Positions 49,937 through 59,721 of a DNA stretch of 64,000 bases are shown piece by piece; position 1 is the first letter of the stretch, and every line of letters starts with the position of its first letter. This DNA comes from Streptococcus infantis (GTDB lineage: Bacteria; Bacillota; Bacilli; Lactobacillales; Streptococcaceae), in assembly GCF_015546995.1 (NCBI RefSeq), contig NZ_JADMUH010000002.1, positions 62,001 to 126,000 on the forward strand, read 5' to 3'. The notes under the pieces are model-generated. The model made no database searches, was not told the DNA's origin, and was given only the letters and a program-made list of their open reading frames with translations. A program made the translations under genes and the position numbers.

Positions 49937-49952
49937 GTATATTTGTCAAAAA
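49927..49952. promoter_or_regulatory. Perfect palindrome over the operon -35
   Basis: TTTTTGACAA and TTGTCAAAAA arms separated by 6 bp; candidate operator for the adjacent XRE protein. Confidence 0.75.
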
Positions 49953-49980
49953 GTTTAAGATTTTTGTCATTTTTCAAAAG

Positions 49981-50010
49981 AAAAAGGTCAGGAATGGTAT
50001 CCTGACCGTA
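49981..50010 (-). terminator. yfhO terminator
   Basis: GGTCAGGA/TCCTGACC stem followed by TTTTTCTTTT on the minus strand. Confidence 0.85.
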
Positions 50011-50038
50011 TTTTTTCTTATATATGATAGAAGATTGC

Positions 50039-53002
50039 TTACTCAGCTGACGCAGCCTCTTGACTTTCTTTCAACTGCTTTTTATCATCCTTTTTGTAAT
50101 CTTTTCGGATGATATAGAGCGTTGATAGACTGATTAGAGTCAAAATAGCGCCTGTAATCGTCCCTTTTTGAGAGAAGGTAAATTCTACTTTGTGTTGTCC
50201 AGAAGTAATCGGGAAGGAAATAAAACTATTCCATGCTTTTGTCACTGGGACAGCCTTACCATCAACTTTCACCTTCCAACCCTCACTATAAGGGATAGAA
50301 GTCATCATAAATTTGCTGTCATCAGTAATATTCACGGAACCTACGATATGAGTGTTCGTAAATTTCTCAACTTGCAGGCCTTGTGCTTTTCGTTTTTCTA
50401 ATGCACTTTGAATTTGACTGATTTCTGCACGATAAACACCTGCGTTTGAAAGGTCAACCTTATCTGTTTTAAAGCGGAACTCAAGCACAGATTCTTGATT
50501 CTCCGCCTTGTCTGCGATTTGCCATAGTTGGCGTTGCGTATTTCTCTTGGAATGAGTAAACCACTTGCCATTCAGAAGGACGGAGTAATCTTTCTCTGAA
50601 TTGAGACCTGCAGGCACAAAGAAATAGTAAGTCAAATCTGTTCGCGGAGTAATGTGGTAGCGAACGACTGCATCCTTAGAGGAGTCCACTCGCTTGTAGA
50701 CTGCAGTTCCTTTTTCTTTGTCGACATTTTCCTCAGTAAGATTTTCTGTTTCAACATCTCCGTAGGCTAGGGGTTTGAAGTAGTCGAGATAATTCTCTTC
50801 GCCTTTTTTCACACCTTCCATAGAGTTAAGGATGATATTTTGATTTTGGATAGCGTTGTTTCTACCAAAGTTGATGTTTCTTACTAAATCATTTGTTCCA
50901 TAGGCTAATGGGAAAGAATTTGGATTTTCGTACACGATATAACGTTCATCTTCGTAGACCTTCTGCGTGAAATAACGCTGCATATCAAAACGACTGGCAA
51001 AACGTGTGAAATACATTCTCTCAGGATGAGCTTCTTTCTCAGTAGGATCCAGGTCTTTGACATCTATATAGTAGCGAACACCGTATAAGGCATCTGTTAA
51101 CAAGGTCCCATTTTCATACTCTGTCGCTGCATTAATCCCTTGGTCACCCATAAAGGCAAATTGATCCATGGTCGTACGCTCTAAGCTCGAACTGAAGGTA
51201 CTTAAACCTGGGTAGGAAACAAGCGATGGCACTGTTTTTGAATAGGCAAAGGTTGTTGCAATTCGATAGAATGGTTGGTCTGCTTGTTTCTGAACATCGT
51301 CTGTCACTTGTTTTACAGATACCGTCGCATCTACAAACTTATCTACATCTGCATACCCAAAAGTCACTTGAGATAGATAGGCATTATAGCCTAACTCAAA
51401 GATTGTTAGGGCAGACACGGCAAGAATGGCTAGTCTGGTCATTCTTGAGCCCAATAAGAATATAACCGCTAAGTAGACAAGCAAGGTTAATACAACCTGA
51501 GATAAGAAATATCCTGTTTGGAGAAGAATTCCTAAAAGAAGGACGATAGCACCAGCTATCAATAGTACCATTTTTTTCACTTGAGGAGCTTTACGAGAAC
51601 GACTCCAATAGAGATAAGAGCAGGCTGCAGTGATAGCTATTAGTAAAACCCAAAACACAAGAACATTCTTTGATAGAAATTGAGTCAAAGCTTCAGGTTG
51701 GGTTTTTGGAAGGTAGGTGAATTTCTTTGTATAGAGATAAATTGCTGATAAAACAAGCAATACCACCGAAAGCAACTTCCCTCTGCGAGAAATTTCTACT
51801 TGTCCCTTAACTACCTGATAGGCTAAAACGAGCATAAAGAACGAGAATAACCATGAGAAACGGAAGAAGAATCCAGCTGGGTTTTGTCCCATATGCCAGA
51901 TTTTACTTACAAATTCATTGACAAAGGAAATCAAGAAGACAAGGGTGACCGCACCTGCAGCCCAACGTTTTTCCTTGGCTACCTGCTTCGATGTAAAGTA
52001 GAGGATAAAACCTAGAAATCCTAAAGCACCAATGTAGATATTTGGAAGGTTAGGTCCAGCCGACCAGCCTGAGGCAGTATCAAAACCACCGATAGCTAAT
52101 TTCGACAGGATATCCACAGGATTGATCTGAAAGGCGAAGGAGAACTTCATGGCATCTCCAACCTGCCCCTTACTCTCAAGGAGATTATAGAAAACTGGCA
52201 CAATCAAGACCGATGCCGTAGCAACCCCAATGACAGAGAAGGCAAATGTTTTTATCAAAGGACTCAAGAAGTGTTTCAGCTTCTGTTTCAGAGTTCCCTG
52301 GATAGAGAGGCGTGGTGAAACATAATAGCAAGAGTATAGGACGATAAAAATCGAAATCATATACCCCATATAGAACTGCAGAAAGACTGTTAGCCCTAAA
52401 ATAAAGGCATAACGATAGGGTCTTCCTCCATCCAAGAGCTCTTCCAGATAAACGATAACGAGCGGTAGCATAATCATGGCATCATAGAAAATGACGTTCA
52501 TCTGATAGGAAACGAGCATCCCTGAAAGAGCATAGGCTGTTGCAAACAAAGGCACCAACCATACACGAGATTCTGCTCCCTTATAGCGCTTAATCAGGAA
52601 GTAAGAGAAAGAAAGGCCGATTGCTCCATATCTGAGCCAAATAGTCAGAAATACTGCTAAACCATAGTGTTTGAAGGGAATAAGAATATAAAAAATATTA
52701 AAGGGACTCATCAAGTAATAGCCCAAAACCCCTATCATGTCTCCACCGAGAGATTTAGTAAAAGAGTAAGTCAGGCTACTCAAATCACCAGTAAGTACCG
52801 CATGTTTAAGTAAGCCAAAAAAGCTGATATACTGCTGACCAAAGTCAACTGCCATCAGACTTTTATTTCCAAAAGGATAGCTACCCATGAAAAACCAAAC
52901 AACCAGCATGATGGTCATCGGTAGTAAGGTACTTATCGTATAAAGCAAGGCTTTAGGGTGTTTCCCTTTTAACTCTTGCCAACGCGTTAACCACTTATCC
53001 AT
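50039..53002 (-). CDS. YfhO-family membrane glycosyltransferase
   Basis: 987 residues with a dozen or more membrane helices in the first ~560 residues and a large extracellular C-terminal domain before a final helix. YfhO in Bacillus transfers sugar from undecaprenyl phosphate onto lipoteichoic acid outside the cell, with CsbB making the lipid-linked sugar. Here the CsbB/GtrB-like gene lies 22 nt upstream, so the pair probably glycosylates a surface polymer or protein. The acceptor is not known from sequence. Confidence 0.88.
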   Translation of the reverse strand: MDKWLTRWQELKGKHPKALLYTISTLLPMTIMLVVWFFMGSYPFGNKSLMAVDFGQQYISFFGLLKHAVLTGDLSSLTYSFTKSLGGDMIGVLGYYLMSPFNIFYILIPFKHYGLAVFLTIWLRYGAIGLSFSYFLIKRYKGAESRVWLVPLFATAYALSGMLVSYQMNVIFYDAMIMLPLVIVYLEELLDGGRPYRYAFILGLTVFLQFYMGYMISIFIVLYSCYYVSPRLSIQGTLKQKLKHFLSPLIKTFAFSVIGVATASVLIVPVFYNLLESKGQVGDAMKFSFAFQINPVDILSKLAIGGFDTASGWSAGPNLPNIYIGALGFLGFILYFTSKQVAKEKRWAAGAVTLVFLISFVNEFVSKIWHMGQNPAGFFFRFSWLFSFFMLVLAYQVVKGQVEISRRGKLLSVVLLVLSAIYLYTKKFTYLPKTQPEALTQFLSKNVLVFWVLLIAITAACSYLYWSRSRKAPQVKKMVLLIAGAIVLLLGILLQTGYFLSQVVLTLLVYLAVIFLLGSRMTRLAILAVSALTIFELGYNAYLSQVTFGYADVDKFVDATVSVKQVTDDVQKQADQPFYRIATTFAYSKTVPSLVSYPGLSTFSSSLERTTMDQFAFMGDQGINAATEYENGTLLTDALYGVRYYIDVKDLDPTEKEAHPERMYFTRFASRFDMQRYFTQKVYEDERYIVYENPNSFPLAYGTNDLVRNINFGRNNAIQNQNIILNSMEGVKKGEENYLDYFKPLAYGDVETENLTEENVDKEKGTAVYKRVDSSKDAVVRYHITPRTDLTYYFFVPAGLNSEKDYSVLLNGKWFTHSKRNTQRQLWQIADKAENQESVLEFRFKTDKVDLSNAGVYRAEISQIQSALEKRKAQGLQVEKFTNTHIVGSVNITDDSKFMMTSIPYSEGWKVKVDGKAVPVTKAWNSFISFPITSGQHKVEFTFSQKGTITGAILTLISLSTLYIIRKDYKKDDKKQLKESQEAASAE

Positions 53003-53024
53003 GTTTGTTTTCTCCTATGTCTTC

Positions 53025-53984
53025 TTAACCAATCTTATCTTTTTCAGCTTGGTCAATATTACTTTTCGCGACGATAAAGTGAGGACGTTGCTTCACCTCG
53101 TAATAAATCTTTCCGATATACTCTCCAAGCACACCGATGAAGATCAGCTGCACACTACTAAACAAGATGATAGCTGCTATTGTCGTGAAATAGCCACTTG
53201 TATAGTCGGAAGAAAAGATAAATTTACAAAATTCATAAACAATATAGAGAAGAGACAGAGCCATACTGACAAATCCAAATTGGATACAAATTCTAAGCGG
53301 TCGGTCATTAAATGAGATAATCCCCTGGAAAGCATAGTTCATAGACTTCTTAAAGCCAAATTTACTTTTTCCTGCTTTACGCACTTCGTTTTTATAAGGG
53401 ATAACCTTCTCTTTAAAACCGATCCACTCATAAAGACCTTTGTTAAATCGATTGTACTCAGGCAGCGAAACAAACACATCCACAGCTCTCTTGCTGAGGA
53501 GTCGTAATTCAGATTTCCCGTCTGTCAATTTGACGTCCATAGAGTGGTTTGAGAATTTATAAAAACTGCGAGCAAAGAAGCTTCCTACAAATGACTCCCC
53601 TTCTCGACTTCTCTGACCACTGACAATATCGTATCCTTCTTTATAAGCTTCTACAAAGAGAGGAATCAGATAAGGCGGATGTTGCAAGTCTCCATCCATC
53701 ACCATAACCGCATCGCCAGTTGCATACTTAAAACCAGCAAGGATTCCACTCTCGCGTCCAAAGTTTCTACTAAAGCTGATATACTTGACCCGTGGGTTTT
53801 CATTGGCAATAGCATCGATTAATTCTAGTGTGCTATCGCTACTGCCGTCATCCACATAGAGAATTTCGTAGTCAGATAGTTCTTCCGAAAAAATCATACT
53901 CTCTAACTGCTCAGAGATGGCTTTATGCGTTTGAGCGAGAACTAATTCTTCATTTAAAAGAGTGATAAGAATTGATAGTTTCAT
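53025..53984 (-). CDS. GT2-family undecaprenyl-phosphate glycosyltransferase (GtrB/CsbB-like)
   Basis: 319 residues. GT-A catalytic domain with YVDDGSSD, MDGDLQHPP (metal-binding D-x-D) and QRSREGE; two C-terminal membrane helices place it at the inner face. It should make undecaprenyl-phosphate-sugar for the YfhO protein, its co-transcribed partner. No flippase gene (GtcA type) is adjacent. Confidence 0.92.
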   Translation of the reverse strand: MKLSILITLLNEELVLAQTHKAISEQLESMIFSEELSDYEILYVDDGSSDSTLELIDAIANENPRVKYISFSRNFGRESGILAGFKYATGDAVMVMDGDLQHPPYLIPLFVEAYKEGYDIVSGQRSREGESFVGSFFARSFYKFSNHSMDVKLTDGKSELRLLSKRAVDVFVSLPEYNRFNKGLYEWIGFKEKVIPYKNEVRKAGKSKFGFKKSMNYAFQGIISFNDRPLRICIQFGFVSMALSLLYIVYEFCKFIFSSDYTSGYFTTIAAIILFSSVQLIFIGVLGEYIGKIYYEVKQRPHFIVAKSNIDQAEKDKIG

Positions 53985-54012
53985 CTAAATGCTCCATAAT
54001 ATCTACTTTTTT

Positions 54013-54043
54013 AAAAAAGGGAGAGAGCCATGCTCTCCCCTAT
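54013..54043 (-). terminator. Terminator of the LPXTG protein gene
   Basis: GGGAGAG/CTCTCCC arms with TTTTTT on the minus strand. Confidence 0.85.
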
Positions 54044-54060
54044 CTAAAGAAACTCAACTA

Positions 54061-55773
54061 TTACTTATTAGAATATTTACGTTTCAATACAACTGTGCCT
54101 GATAAGATGACGATTCCTGCAAATACCAAGCCAGTTCCTACGGCTTCTCCAGTTTTAGGAAGTTTTGACTTCTCATCTGTTGTAGTCGTTGATCCTTCTG
54201 TTGTTGAAGTAGTTTTTGGCTCTTCTTTTGTTGTAGTTGTTGAAGTAGTTTTTGGCTCTTCTGTTGTTGTAGTTGTTGAAGTTGTCTTCGGTTCTTCTGT
54301 CGTTGTAGTTGTTGAAGTTGTCGTTGGACCTTCTGTCGTTGTAGTTGTTGAAGTTGTCGCTGGACCTTCTGTCGTTGTAGTTGTTGAAGTTGTCGTTGGA
54401 CCTTCTGTCGTTGTAGTTGTTGAAGTTGTGCTTGGCTCTTCTGACGTTGTTGTCGTCGTTGTTGAAGTTGTGCTTGGCTCTTCTGACGTTGTGGTCGTCG
54501 TTGTTGAAGTTGTGCTTGGCTCTTCTGACGTTGTGGTTGTTGTTGTCGAAGTTGTGCTTGGCTCTTCTGACGTTGTGGTCGTCGTTGTTGAAGTTGTGCT
54601 TGGCTCTTCTGTCGTTGTAGTTGTTGAAGTTGTCGTTGGACCTTCTGTCGTTGTAGTTGTTGAAGTTGTCGTTGGTTCTTCTGTCGTTGTAGTTGTTGAA
54701 GTTGTCGTTGGTTCTTCTGTCGTTGTAGTTGTAGAAGTTGTCGTTGTGGTTGTTGTGGTCGTAGTAGTCTTATCTCCACTACCCTCACCTGAACCTGTTT
54801 CTAAACGAGTCAATGCACTGACTGAACGAGATTTTTGGAAGTTACTTGCTGACCATTCCAAAACATTGGCAACTTGAGTACCTTTTGGAAGTTCTGAAGT
54901 TAATTCTGTTGTGTACTCAATGTACATTGGCCAGTTCCAGTTGTCACCAAAGTTAATGGTGAACCCTGTGATTTTACCATCCGCATTTCGAGTAAATTCA
55001 GCTTTTTTGCTAAAGTTATCAATTGGTTCCAGTTTAAGAAGTGCTGCTTCATTTGGAATTTTTTCTGGTTGAGTCGCATAACGAACCGCACGGAAAGAGC
55101 TTTCCACCAAGACTTGTCCACTATCGCTAAAGTCATCTTTAATGACCATGTTGTTCAATTTATCCTGAACAGCGTTCAAAACAACACGCCACTTGATGCG
55201 GTTAGGATTTTCTGAATCTTGGTAACCATATTTCATTTCATAGTCACCAGCTTCACCGTCTGTTTTATTGTAATTGAGGGTATATTTTTCTGTCCCGAAT
55301 TGGAAAGTATAGTTACCTGATTCTGGTAAGTTGGTTACGTTTGGACGAACAGAATATTTCAAAGACATTACCTTATCCTTGTAATTCTTAGAGAAATAAT
55401 CTGTAAAAGTAATCGTTACTTTTTGAGTGCTTGGATCTGTCACAGCATTCCCAATTACTTCACCACTGCTATGGGTAATTGGAAATTCTAGCTTGGTGAT
55501 CAAGCCCAATTCTTTAGGAAGGTCAAGTACCAGTACATCGCCTTCGTTAATTTGTTGAGTATCAGGGAAAGAAATGGTATTGGTTGCTTCCAAAACTTTA
55601 CCTGTTCCGATTTGAGTGTCCGATGTCAATGGTTGACCATCAACAGTGATTGATGTTTTATTGGTATAGTCTGTAACATCAGCTGCAAATACTGTTGTCA
55701 GTACCGTCAAAGATAACACGATTATACCCAAAAATGCAAACACGCGCATCGTGTTCTTTTTAAAATAATTCAT
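54061..55773 (-). CDS. LPXTG surface protein with a Thr-rich repeat stalk
   Basis: 570 residues. Signal peptide (VFAFLGIIVLSLTVLTTVFAA), an N-terminal ~300-residue beta-rich head resembling the collagen/fibrinogen-binding adhesin fold (two Ig-like halves: TSITVDGQPLTSDTQIGTG onward), then a stalk of 14 EEP/EGP-TTSTTTTT units, and sortase signal LPKTG with membrane helix and basic tail. Anchored to peptidoglycan by sortase A. The Thr-rich stalk is a candidate for O-glycosylation. AAAGGAGTCAACC precedes the ATG. Ligand unknown. Confidence 0.88.
   Translation of the reverse strand: MNYFKKNTMRVFAFLGIIVLSLTVLTTVFAADVTDYTNKTSITVDGQPLTSDTQIGTGKVLEATNTISFPDTQQINEGDVLVLDLPKELGLITKLEFPITHSSGEVIGNAVTDPSTQKVTITFTDYFSKNYKDKVMSLKYSVRPNVTNLPESGNYTFQFGTEKYTLNYNKTDGEAGDYEMKYGYQDSENPNRIKWRVVLNAVQDKLNNMVIKDDFSDSGQVLVESSFRAVRYATQPEKIPNEAALLKLEPIDNFSKKAEFTRNADGKITGFTINFGDNWNWPMYIEYTTELTSELPKGTQVANVLEWSASNFQKSRSVSALTRLETGSGEGSGDKTTTTTTTTTTTSTTTTTEEPTTTSTTTTTEEPTTTSTTTTTEGPTTTSTTTTTEEPSTTSTTTTTTSEEPSTTSTTTTTTSEEPSTTSTTTTTTSEEPSTTSTTTTTTSEEPSTTSTTTTTEGPTTTSTTTTTEGPATTSTTTTTEGPTTTSTTTTTEEPKTTSTTTTTEEPKTTSTTTTKEEPKTTSTTEGSTTTTDEKSKLPKTGEAVGTGLVFAGIVILSGTVVLKRKYSNK
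54205..54765 (-). repeat. Tandem 36/42-bp coding repeats of the stalk
   Basis: Fourteen units of 12 codons (EEP-T/K or EGP-T/A types) or 14 codons (SEEPS type, four copies in a row). Near-identical DNA, so copy number can change by slippage or recombination. The low-complexity DNA also leaves long spurious frames open on the other strand. Confidence 0.88.
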
Positions 55774-55800
55774 GGTTGACTCCTTTAATTAATCAAATAT

Positions 55801-55829
55801 ATCATAGCATTTTTTGAATTCGTTTACAA
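55801..55829 (-). promoter_or_regulatory. Promoter of the LPXTG protein
   Basis: TTGTAA (55824-55829), 17 bp, TATGAT (55801-55806) with a TGC extension. Confidence 0.78.
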
Positions 55830-55908
55830 GCTATTTTTTATAATATTCCAGTTTTCCTAACTTTTTATATAAAAATAGTCTTCAATGGTCGGATTTTTTA
55901 TTAAATAA

Positions 55909-55934
55909 AACCAGGAATAAAACCCTGGTTCATT
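55909..55934 (-). terminator. hisS terminator
   Basis: AACCAGG/CCTGGTT stem followed by TTATTT on the minus strand. Confidence 0.65.
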
Positions 55935-55943
55935 ACTTTACTA

Positions 55944-57224
55944 TTAAGAGCCTAATTTTTCAAAGACTTCTGAGAAATTTTTACTAATAGCTTCAAGAGA
56001 AACTTCTACTTCTTCTCGAGTTTGGTTGTTCTTGACCGTCACTTGTCCGCTTTCGACTTCACTCTCTCCTAGGGTGATGAGGGTCTTAGCCTCAAAGACG
56101 TCAGCTGACTTGAACTGCGCTTTTAGCTTGCGATTGAGGTAATCTCGTTCTGCCTTGAAACCTTGTTGGCGCAATGCTTGTACTAACTCCAAGGCTTTCA
56201 GATTTGCTCCTTCACCAAGGACAGCAATATAAACGTCTAGGACGTTTTCGATAGGTAGGGCCACACCTTGTTTTTCAAGGACTAAAAGAAGACGCTCTAC
56301 ACCAAGTCCAAAGCCAAATCCAGCAGTTTCAGGACCGCCAAAGTAGGCAACCAGGCCATCGTAACGACCACCTGCACAGACTGTTAGAGCATTGCCCTCA
56401 ATCTCTGTGATGAACTCGAAAATGGTGTGGTTGTAGTAGTCCAGACCACGCACCATATTGGTATCGATGATATAGTCTACTCCGAGATTTTCCAACATCT
56501 GGCGAACAGCATCAAAGTGAGCTTGGCTTTCTGCATCCAGGTAATCCAAGATAGATGGTGCATTCTCCACTGCCACCTTGTCTTCTTTTTCCTTCGAGTC
56601 CAAGACACGGAGAGGGTTTTCCTCCAAACGACGTTGGCTATCCTTAGACAAGCTATCTTTGAGCGGTGTTAAGTAGTCAATCAAGGCTTGACGGTAGGCT
56701 GTACGGCTCTCAGGATTTCCAAGGGTGTTGAGGTGTAGTTTGACACCTTGAATCCCGATTGCTTTCAAGAAGTGGGCTGCCATAGCGATCGTTTCTACAT
56801 CGGTAGCTGGATTGCTAGAGCCAAAGCACTCCACACCAATCTGGTGGAATTGGCGCAAACGGCCTGCTTGTGGACGCTCATAGCGGAACATTGGCCCCAT
56901 GTAGTAGAACTTACTTGGTTTTTGAACTTCTGGTGCGAAGAGTTTGTTTTCCACATAAGAGCGAACGACTGGCGCTGTTCCTTCTGGACGGAGGGTAATA
57001 TGACGGTCTCCCTTGTCGTAAAAATCATACATTTCCTTGGTTACGATATCAGTTGTGTCTCCAACAGAACGACTGATGACTTCATAATGCTCGAAAATAG
57101 GGGTACGCACTTCTGCGTAGTTGTAGCGTTTGAAAATTTCACGCGCAAAGCCTTCAACGTACTGCCACTTGGCAGACTCAGCAGGTAAAATATCCTGCGT
57201 TCCTTTTGGTTTTTGTAATTTCAT
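55944..57224 (-). CDS. hisS: Histidyl-tRNA synthetase
   Basis: Class II synthetase, 426 residues. Motif 2 ([20 protein letters not shown]), the HisA/HisB histidine-specific blocks ([23 protein letters not shown]) and a C-terminal anticodon-binding domain are all present. Start [14 protein letters not shown] is the family N-terminus; AAAGAGGATTCTCT precedes it. Confidence 0.97.
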   Translation of the reverse strand: MKLQKPKGTQDILPAESAKWQYVEGFAREIFKRYNYAEVRTPIFEHYEVISRSVGDTTDIVTKEMYDFYDKGDRHITLRPEGTAPVVRSYVENKLFAPEVQKPSKFYYMGPMFRYERPQAGRLRQFHQIGVECFGSSNPATDVETIAMAAHFLKAIGIQGVKLHLNTLGNPESRTAYRQALIDYLTPLKDSLSKDSQRRLEENPLRVLDSKEKEDKVAVENAPSILDYLDAESQAHFDAVRQMLENLGVDYIIDTNMVRGLDYYNHTIFEFITEIEGNALTVCAGGRYDGLVAYFGGPETAGFGFGLGVERLLLVLEKQGVALPIENVLDVYIAVLGEGANLKALELVQALRQQGFKAERDYLNRKLKAQFKSADVFEAKTLITLGESEVESGQVTVKNNQTREEVEVSLEAISKNFSEVFEKLGS

Positions 57225-57302
57225 AGAGAATCCTCTTTCTAACTTAATAGTCCTATTTTACCATAAATGACGGGATTACAACAGTGTGAAGAAAACATGG
57301 AT

Positions 57303-58550
57303 TTAAAGATTATTTTTGAGATTGAGACTTGTCAGAAGAATAGCTAACAGAGAAAGACCTACGAAAAGTATCCAAGTCAACTGTATATCCCATACCGCCA
57401 CCAGTGAAAAACAGGCTGTCCCCACTGGTATAGATAGAGTAAACAACAAACCTAAAAAATTACTGGTACGAGAGAGAACCTCTGGAGCAAGATTTTTCAT
57501 GAGCAGAGCACTAATTTTTGGAGAAATTTTCCCAGAAACATACATAGTAAAAAAGACGAAAAGCATCCCGAGCAAGACTTGGTTTAACAAATTAGATAGG
57601 CCAACTAGACTGGCTCCTAACGTAACCCACATCATCAATCTAGGCAGAGATTGCTTCCCAAAATAATCATTTCCCGTAAGGCTACTGATGATAACTGCTA
57701 ATAAGGTAATCAATTGTAAGATAAACAAGGCATCCTTGTAGGAAAAATCCAGTAAGGAATAATTTAAAAGGAAGATGTTATAGATACCACCTAAGGCACC
57801 ACCCAATGCATTGATAAGCAGGATAGCAAAGAGCATAAAACCAAAGTTTTTCTGCCCACTTTTAAGAAAAACGAGACGTAGATTTCGGTAAATCGTAAAA
57901 AACTGATCTTTGATAGAAAGCTTCTCATTTTTCAGTGATTTACTATCCGCAAATGGAGTTGGTAAGCTTAATTCAGCCCTTCCTAAAAAGAGAATGAGAG
58001 CTGACACTAGGAAAAATATGGCATTGATTCCCGCTACGAGCGAAAAGTTCTGTGTTGACACCCCTAATAGCCAAACTCCAAAAGCTTGGCCGCCAATCGC
58101 AGAGATGTAGGTAATAAACTGCGAAAAGGAATAGGCCTCCATCAGATCTGACTCTGCTACCTTTTCTTTAACGAGAGGCATTCGCAAGCCGCCAGCAAAA
58201 TCACTGGCTACATCACTAATGACATTGATGAGGCAAAGGGTCGAAAAGGCAAAGAAACTAGCTTGCTGAACAACTAGGGCTGCTAGAAAAAATAAAACCG
58301 CCTGAAATAAACCGACATAGGTCATCCATTTGACCTTGTCCTTGGTATAATCTGCCCGAATTCCCACAAAAACTGTAAAAAGAGTTGGAAGCATCATCAC
58401 AACATTCGCAATGGCAACGGCAACAGAAGCCTCTGGCAAAGTCGAGGCATAGACCACAAATACTAAATTATAAATGGAAGCTCCAAAAGCATTGAAAAAT
58501 CGTGATAAGCTCAAAACTCTATATGCTTGATTTCTTAGTAATAGTTTCAT
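57303..58550 (-). CDS. MFS transporter
   Basis: 415 residues, about twelve hydrophobic segments, major facilitator fold (early motif GIRADYTKDKVKW resembles the loop 2-3 signature). Macrolide-efflux/MefA-like branch by overall layout, but substrate is unknown. It lies 188 bp downstream of an Rgg regulator transcribed in the same direction, a common regulator-transporter pairing. Confidence 0.85.
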   Translation of the reverse strand: MKLLLRNQAYRVLSLSRFFNAFGASIYNLVFVVYASTLPEASVAVAIANVVMMLPTLFTVFVGIRADYTKDKVKWMTYVGLFQAVLFFLAALVVQQASFFAFSTLCLINVISDVASDFAGGLRMPLVKEKVAESDLMEAYSFSQFITYISAIGGQAFGVWLLGVSTQNFSLVAGINAIFFLVSALILFLGRAELSLPTPFADSKSLKNEKLSIKDQFFTIYRNLRLVFLKSGQKNFGFMLFAILLINALGGALGGIYNIFLLNYSLLDFSYKDALFILQLITLLAVIISSLTGNDYFGKQSLPRLMMWVTLGASLVGLSNLLNQVLLGMLFVFFTMYVSGKISPKISALLMKNLAPEVLSRTSNFLGLLFTLSIPVGTACFSLVAVWDIQLTWILFVGLSLLAILLTSLNLKNNL

Positions 58551-58573
58551 ATAATTTCCTTTCTTGCTAACAT

Positions 58574-58620
58574 ACTACTTTTATGGTAGTTCTAGTATAG
58601 CATCAAGAATCCCTCGAGAA
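58574..58620 (-). promoter_or_regulatory. Probable promoter region of the MFS gene
   Basis: TATACT with a TGC extension on the minus strand, about 45 nt before the ATG; a small ACTAC/GTAGT hairpin lies in the leader. No short peptide (SHP-type) ORF is seen. Confidence 0.5.
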
Positions 58621-58660
58621 TAATTTTTTGAATATATGCAACAGGCTAAAGCCCTAACGA

Positions 58661-58711
58661 AAACGATAGAACTTGCTAATACTAATAAGTATCTTTACAG
58701 TCCTATCGTTT
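58661..58711 (-). terminator. Inverted repeat after rgg
   Basis: AAACGATAG/CTATCGTTT with a 33-nt loop and a TTTTCGTT tail; may terminate rgg. Confidence 0.5.
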
Positions 58712-58738
58712 CAATTTAATTTATCCAGTTGCAAATAC

Positions 58739-59590
58739 TCAACACTCTATGGCGCTTCTATAATAATCTGCAGATTTGCTACAACCAATCATCTCGAAAA
58801 TACGGACAGCATCCTCCATTTTTCTCTGCCCATCCTCCACTCTTCCTTGTTTACTATCAAGCAAACCTTCTGCCCATAGGTAGACTATTCGAAAATAGGT
58901 TTCATTTTCTTCAAAGAAGTTCTTTTCAATTTGTTTTTTGAAATAAAGGGCATTGGTAAAATCATCAACTTCAATACAGGCCATAAAACCATTGAGGAGC
59001 AAGGTGTGCATCATATTCCGATTTTTCCCAACTCCTTGCAAGAAATCTGACTTCCGCAACATTTCCCGAGTATACTTTGTCAAAAGCTGGACTGATAAAA
59101 GAGGAGAGCAGGAAGAAAAGAACGAAAGTTCATAGAGCCCCCAAATTTCAACAGAAAATAGATAATCATGTAGGACTCTTTCTTCCTCAGAGGTCAATGT
59201 AACCGTCACATCAATAGCTTTCATATAGGATTTTATCAAAATAGCATTGAGAATGTGTTGCTGTTTATCCTTTGAAAAAGGATGTTGTTGGTATTCTCTC
59301 TGATAGAGAGTACTCAGGGATATTAAATCTTGTGGGTCGATAGCCTCAAACATTCTGTTTCTAAATTCAGAATAGGCATCCTGATGAAAACCTCTCGCCA
59401 AAAATAACAATTCTTCCATACTCGCATGAATATTCTCCAAAGCTGTGATTAACTTTGGAGCAGATATGTCACTCTGACCATTTTCAAAACGCGACAATAA
59501 GGATGCTGAAAAGCGTCCACCTGTTGCTTTTCTCAAGGAGATTTTTCTGGACTCCCTTAACTCTTTAAAAACTTTTCCTAAATTCTTCAT
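58739..59590 (-). CDS. Rgg/GadR/MutR-family transcriptional regulator
   Basis: 283 residues. N-terminal XRE helix-turn-helix (ISLRKATGGRFSASLLSRFENGQSDI) and a helical C-terminal ligand domain typical of Rgg, which often bind short hydrophobic peptides. No cognate peptide gene is visible within the flanking intergenic regions, so it may be an orphan Rgg or use a distant signal. Probable target: the MFS gene downstream. Confidence 0.9.
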   Translation of the reverse strand: MKNLGKVFKELRESRKISLRKATGGRFSASLLSRFENGQSDISAPKLITALENIHASMEELLFLARGFHQDAYSEFRNRMFEAIDPQDLISLSTLYQREYQQHPFSKDKQQHILNAILIKSYMKAIDVTVTLTSEEERVLHDYLFSVEIWGLYELSFFSSCSPLLSVQLLTKYTREMLRKSDFLQGVGKNRNMMHTLLLNGFMACIEVDDFTNALYFKKQIEKNFFEENETYFRIVYLWAEGLLDSKQGRVEDGQRKMEDAVRIFEMIGCSKSADYYRSAIEC

Positions 59591-59662
59591 CCTCTTACCA
59601 CTCGTCTTTTATTTTTTCCTATTTTACCACATTTCCTAATAAATACTAGTTCCAAGCCAGTA

Positions 59663-59691
59663 TTTACAATCTCCCACATGCATGATACAAT
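59663..59691 (+). promoter_or_regulatory. Promoter of the 59722 gene
   Basis: TTTACA, 17 bp, TACAAT (59686-59691). Confidence 0.75.
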
Positions 59692-59721
59692 GAAAACCAT
59701 CAGATATACGAAGGAGAACTT

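Noticed and set aside
53972-54877. 301-codon plus-strand frame rich in Val opposite the surface-protein stalk
   Set aside because: Antisense shadow of the Thr-rich repeats; no Shine-Dalgarno, pure low-complexity sequence, and it runs through the terminator of the real gene.
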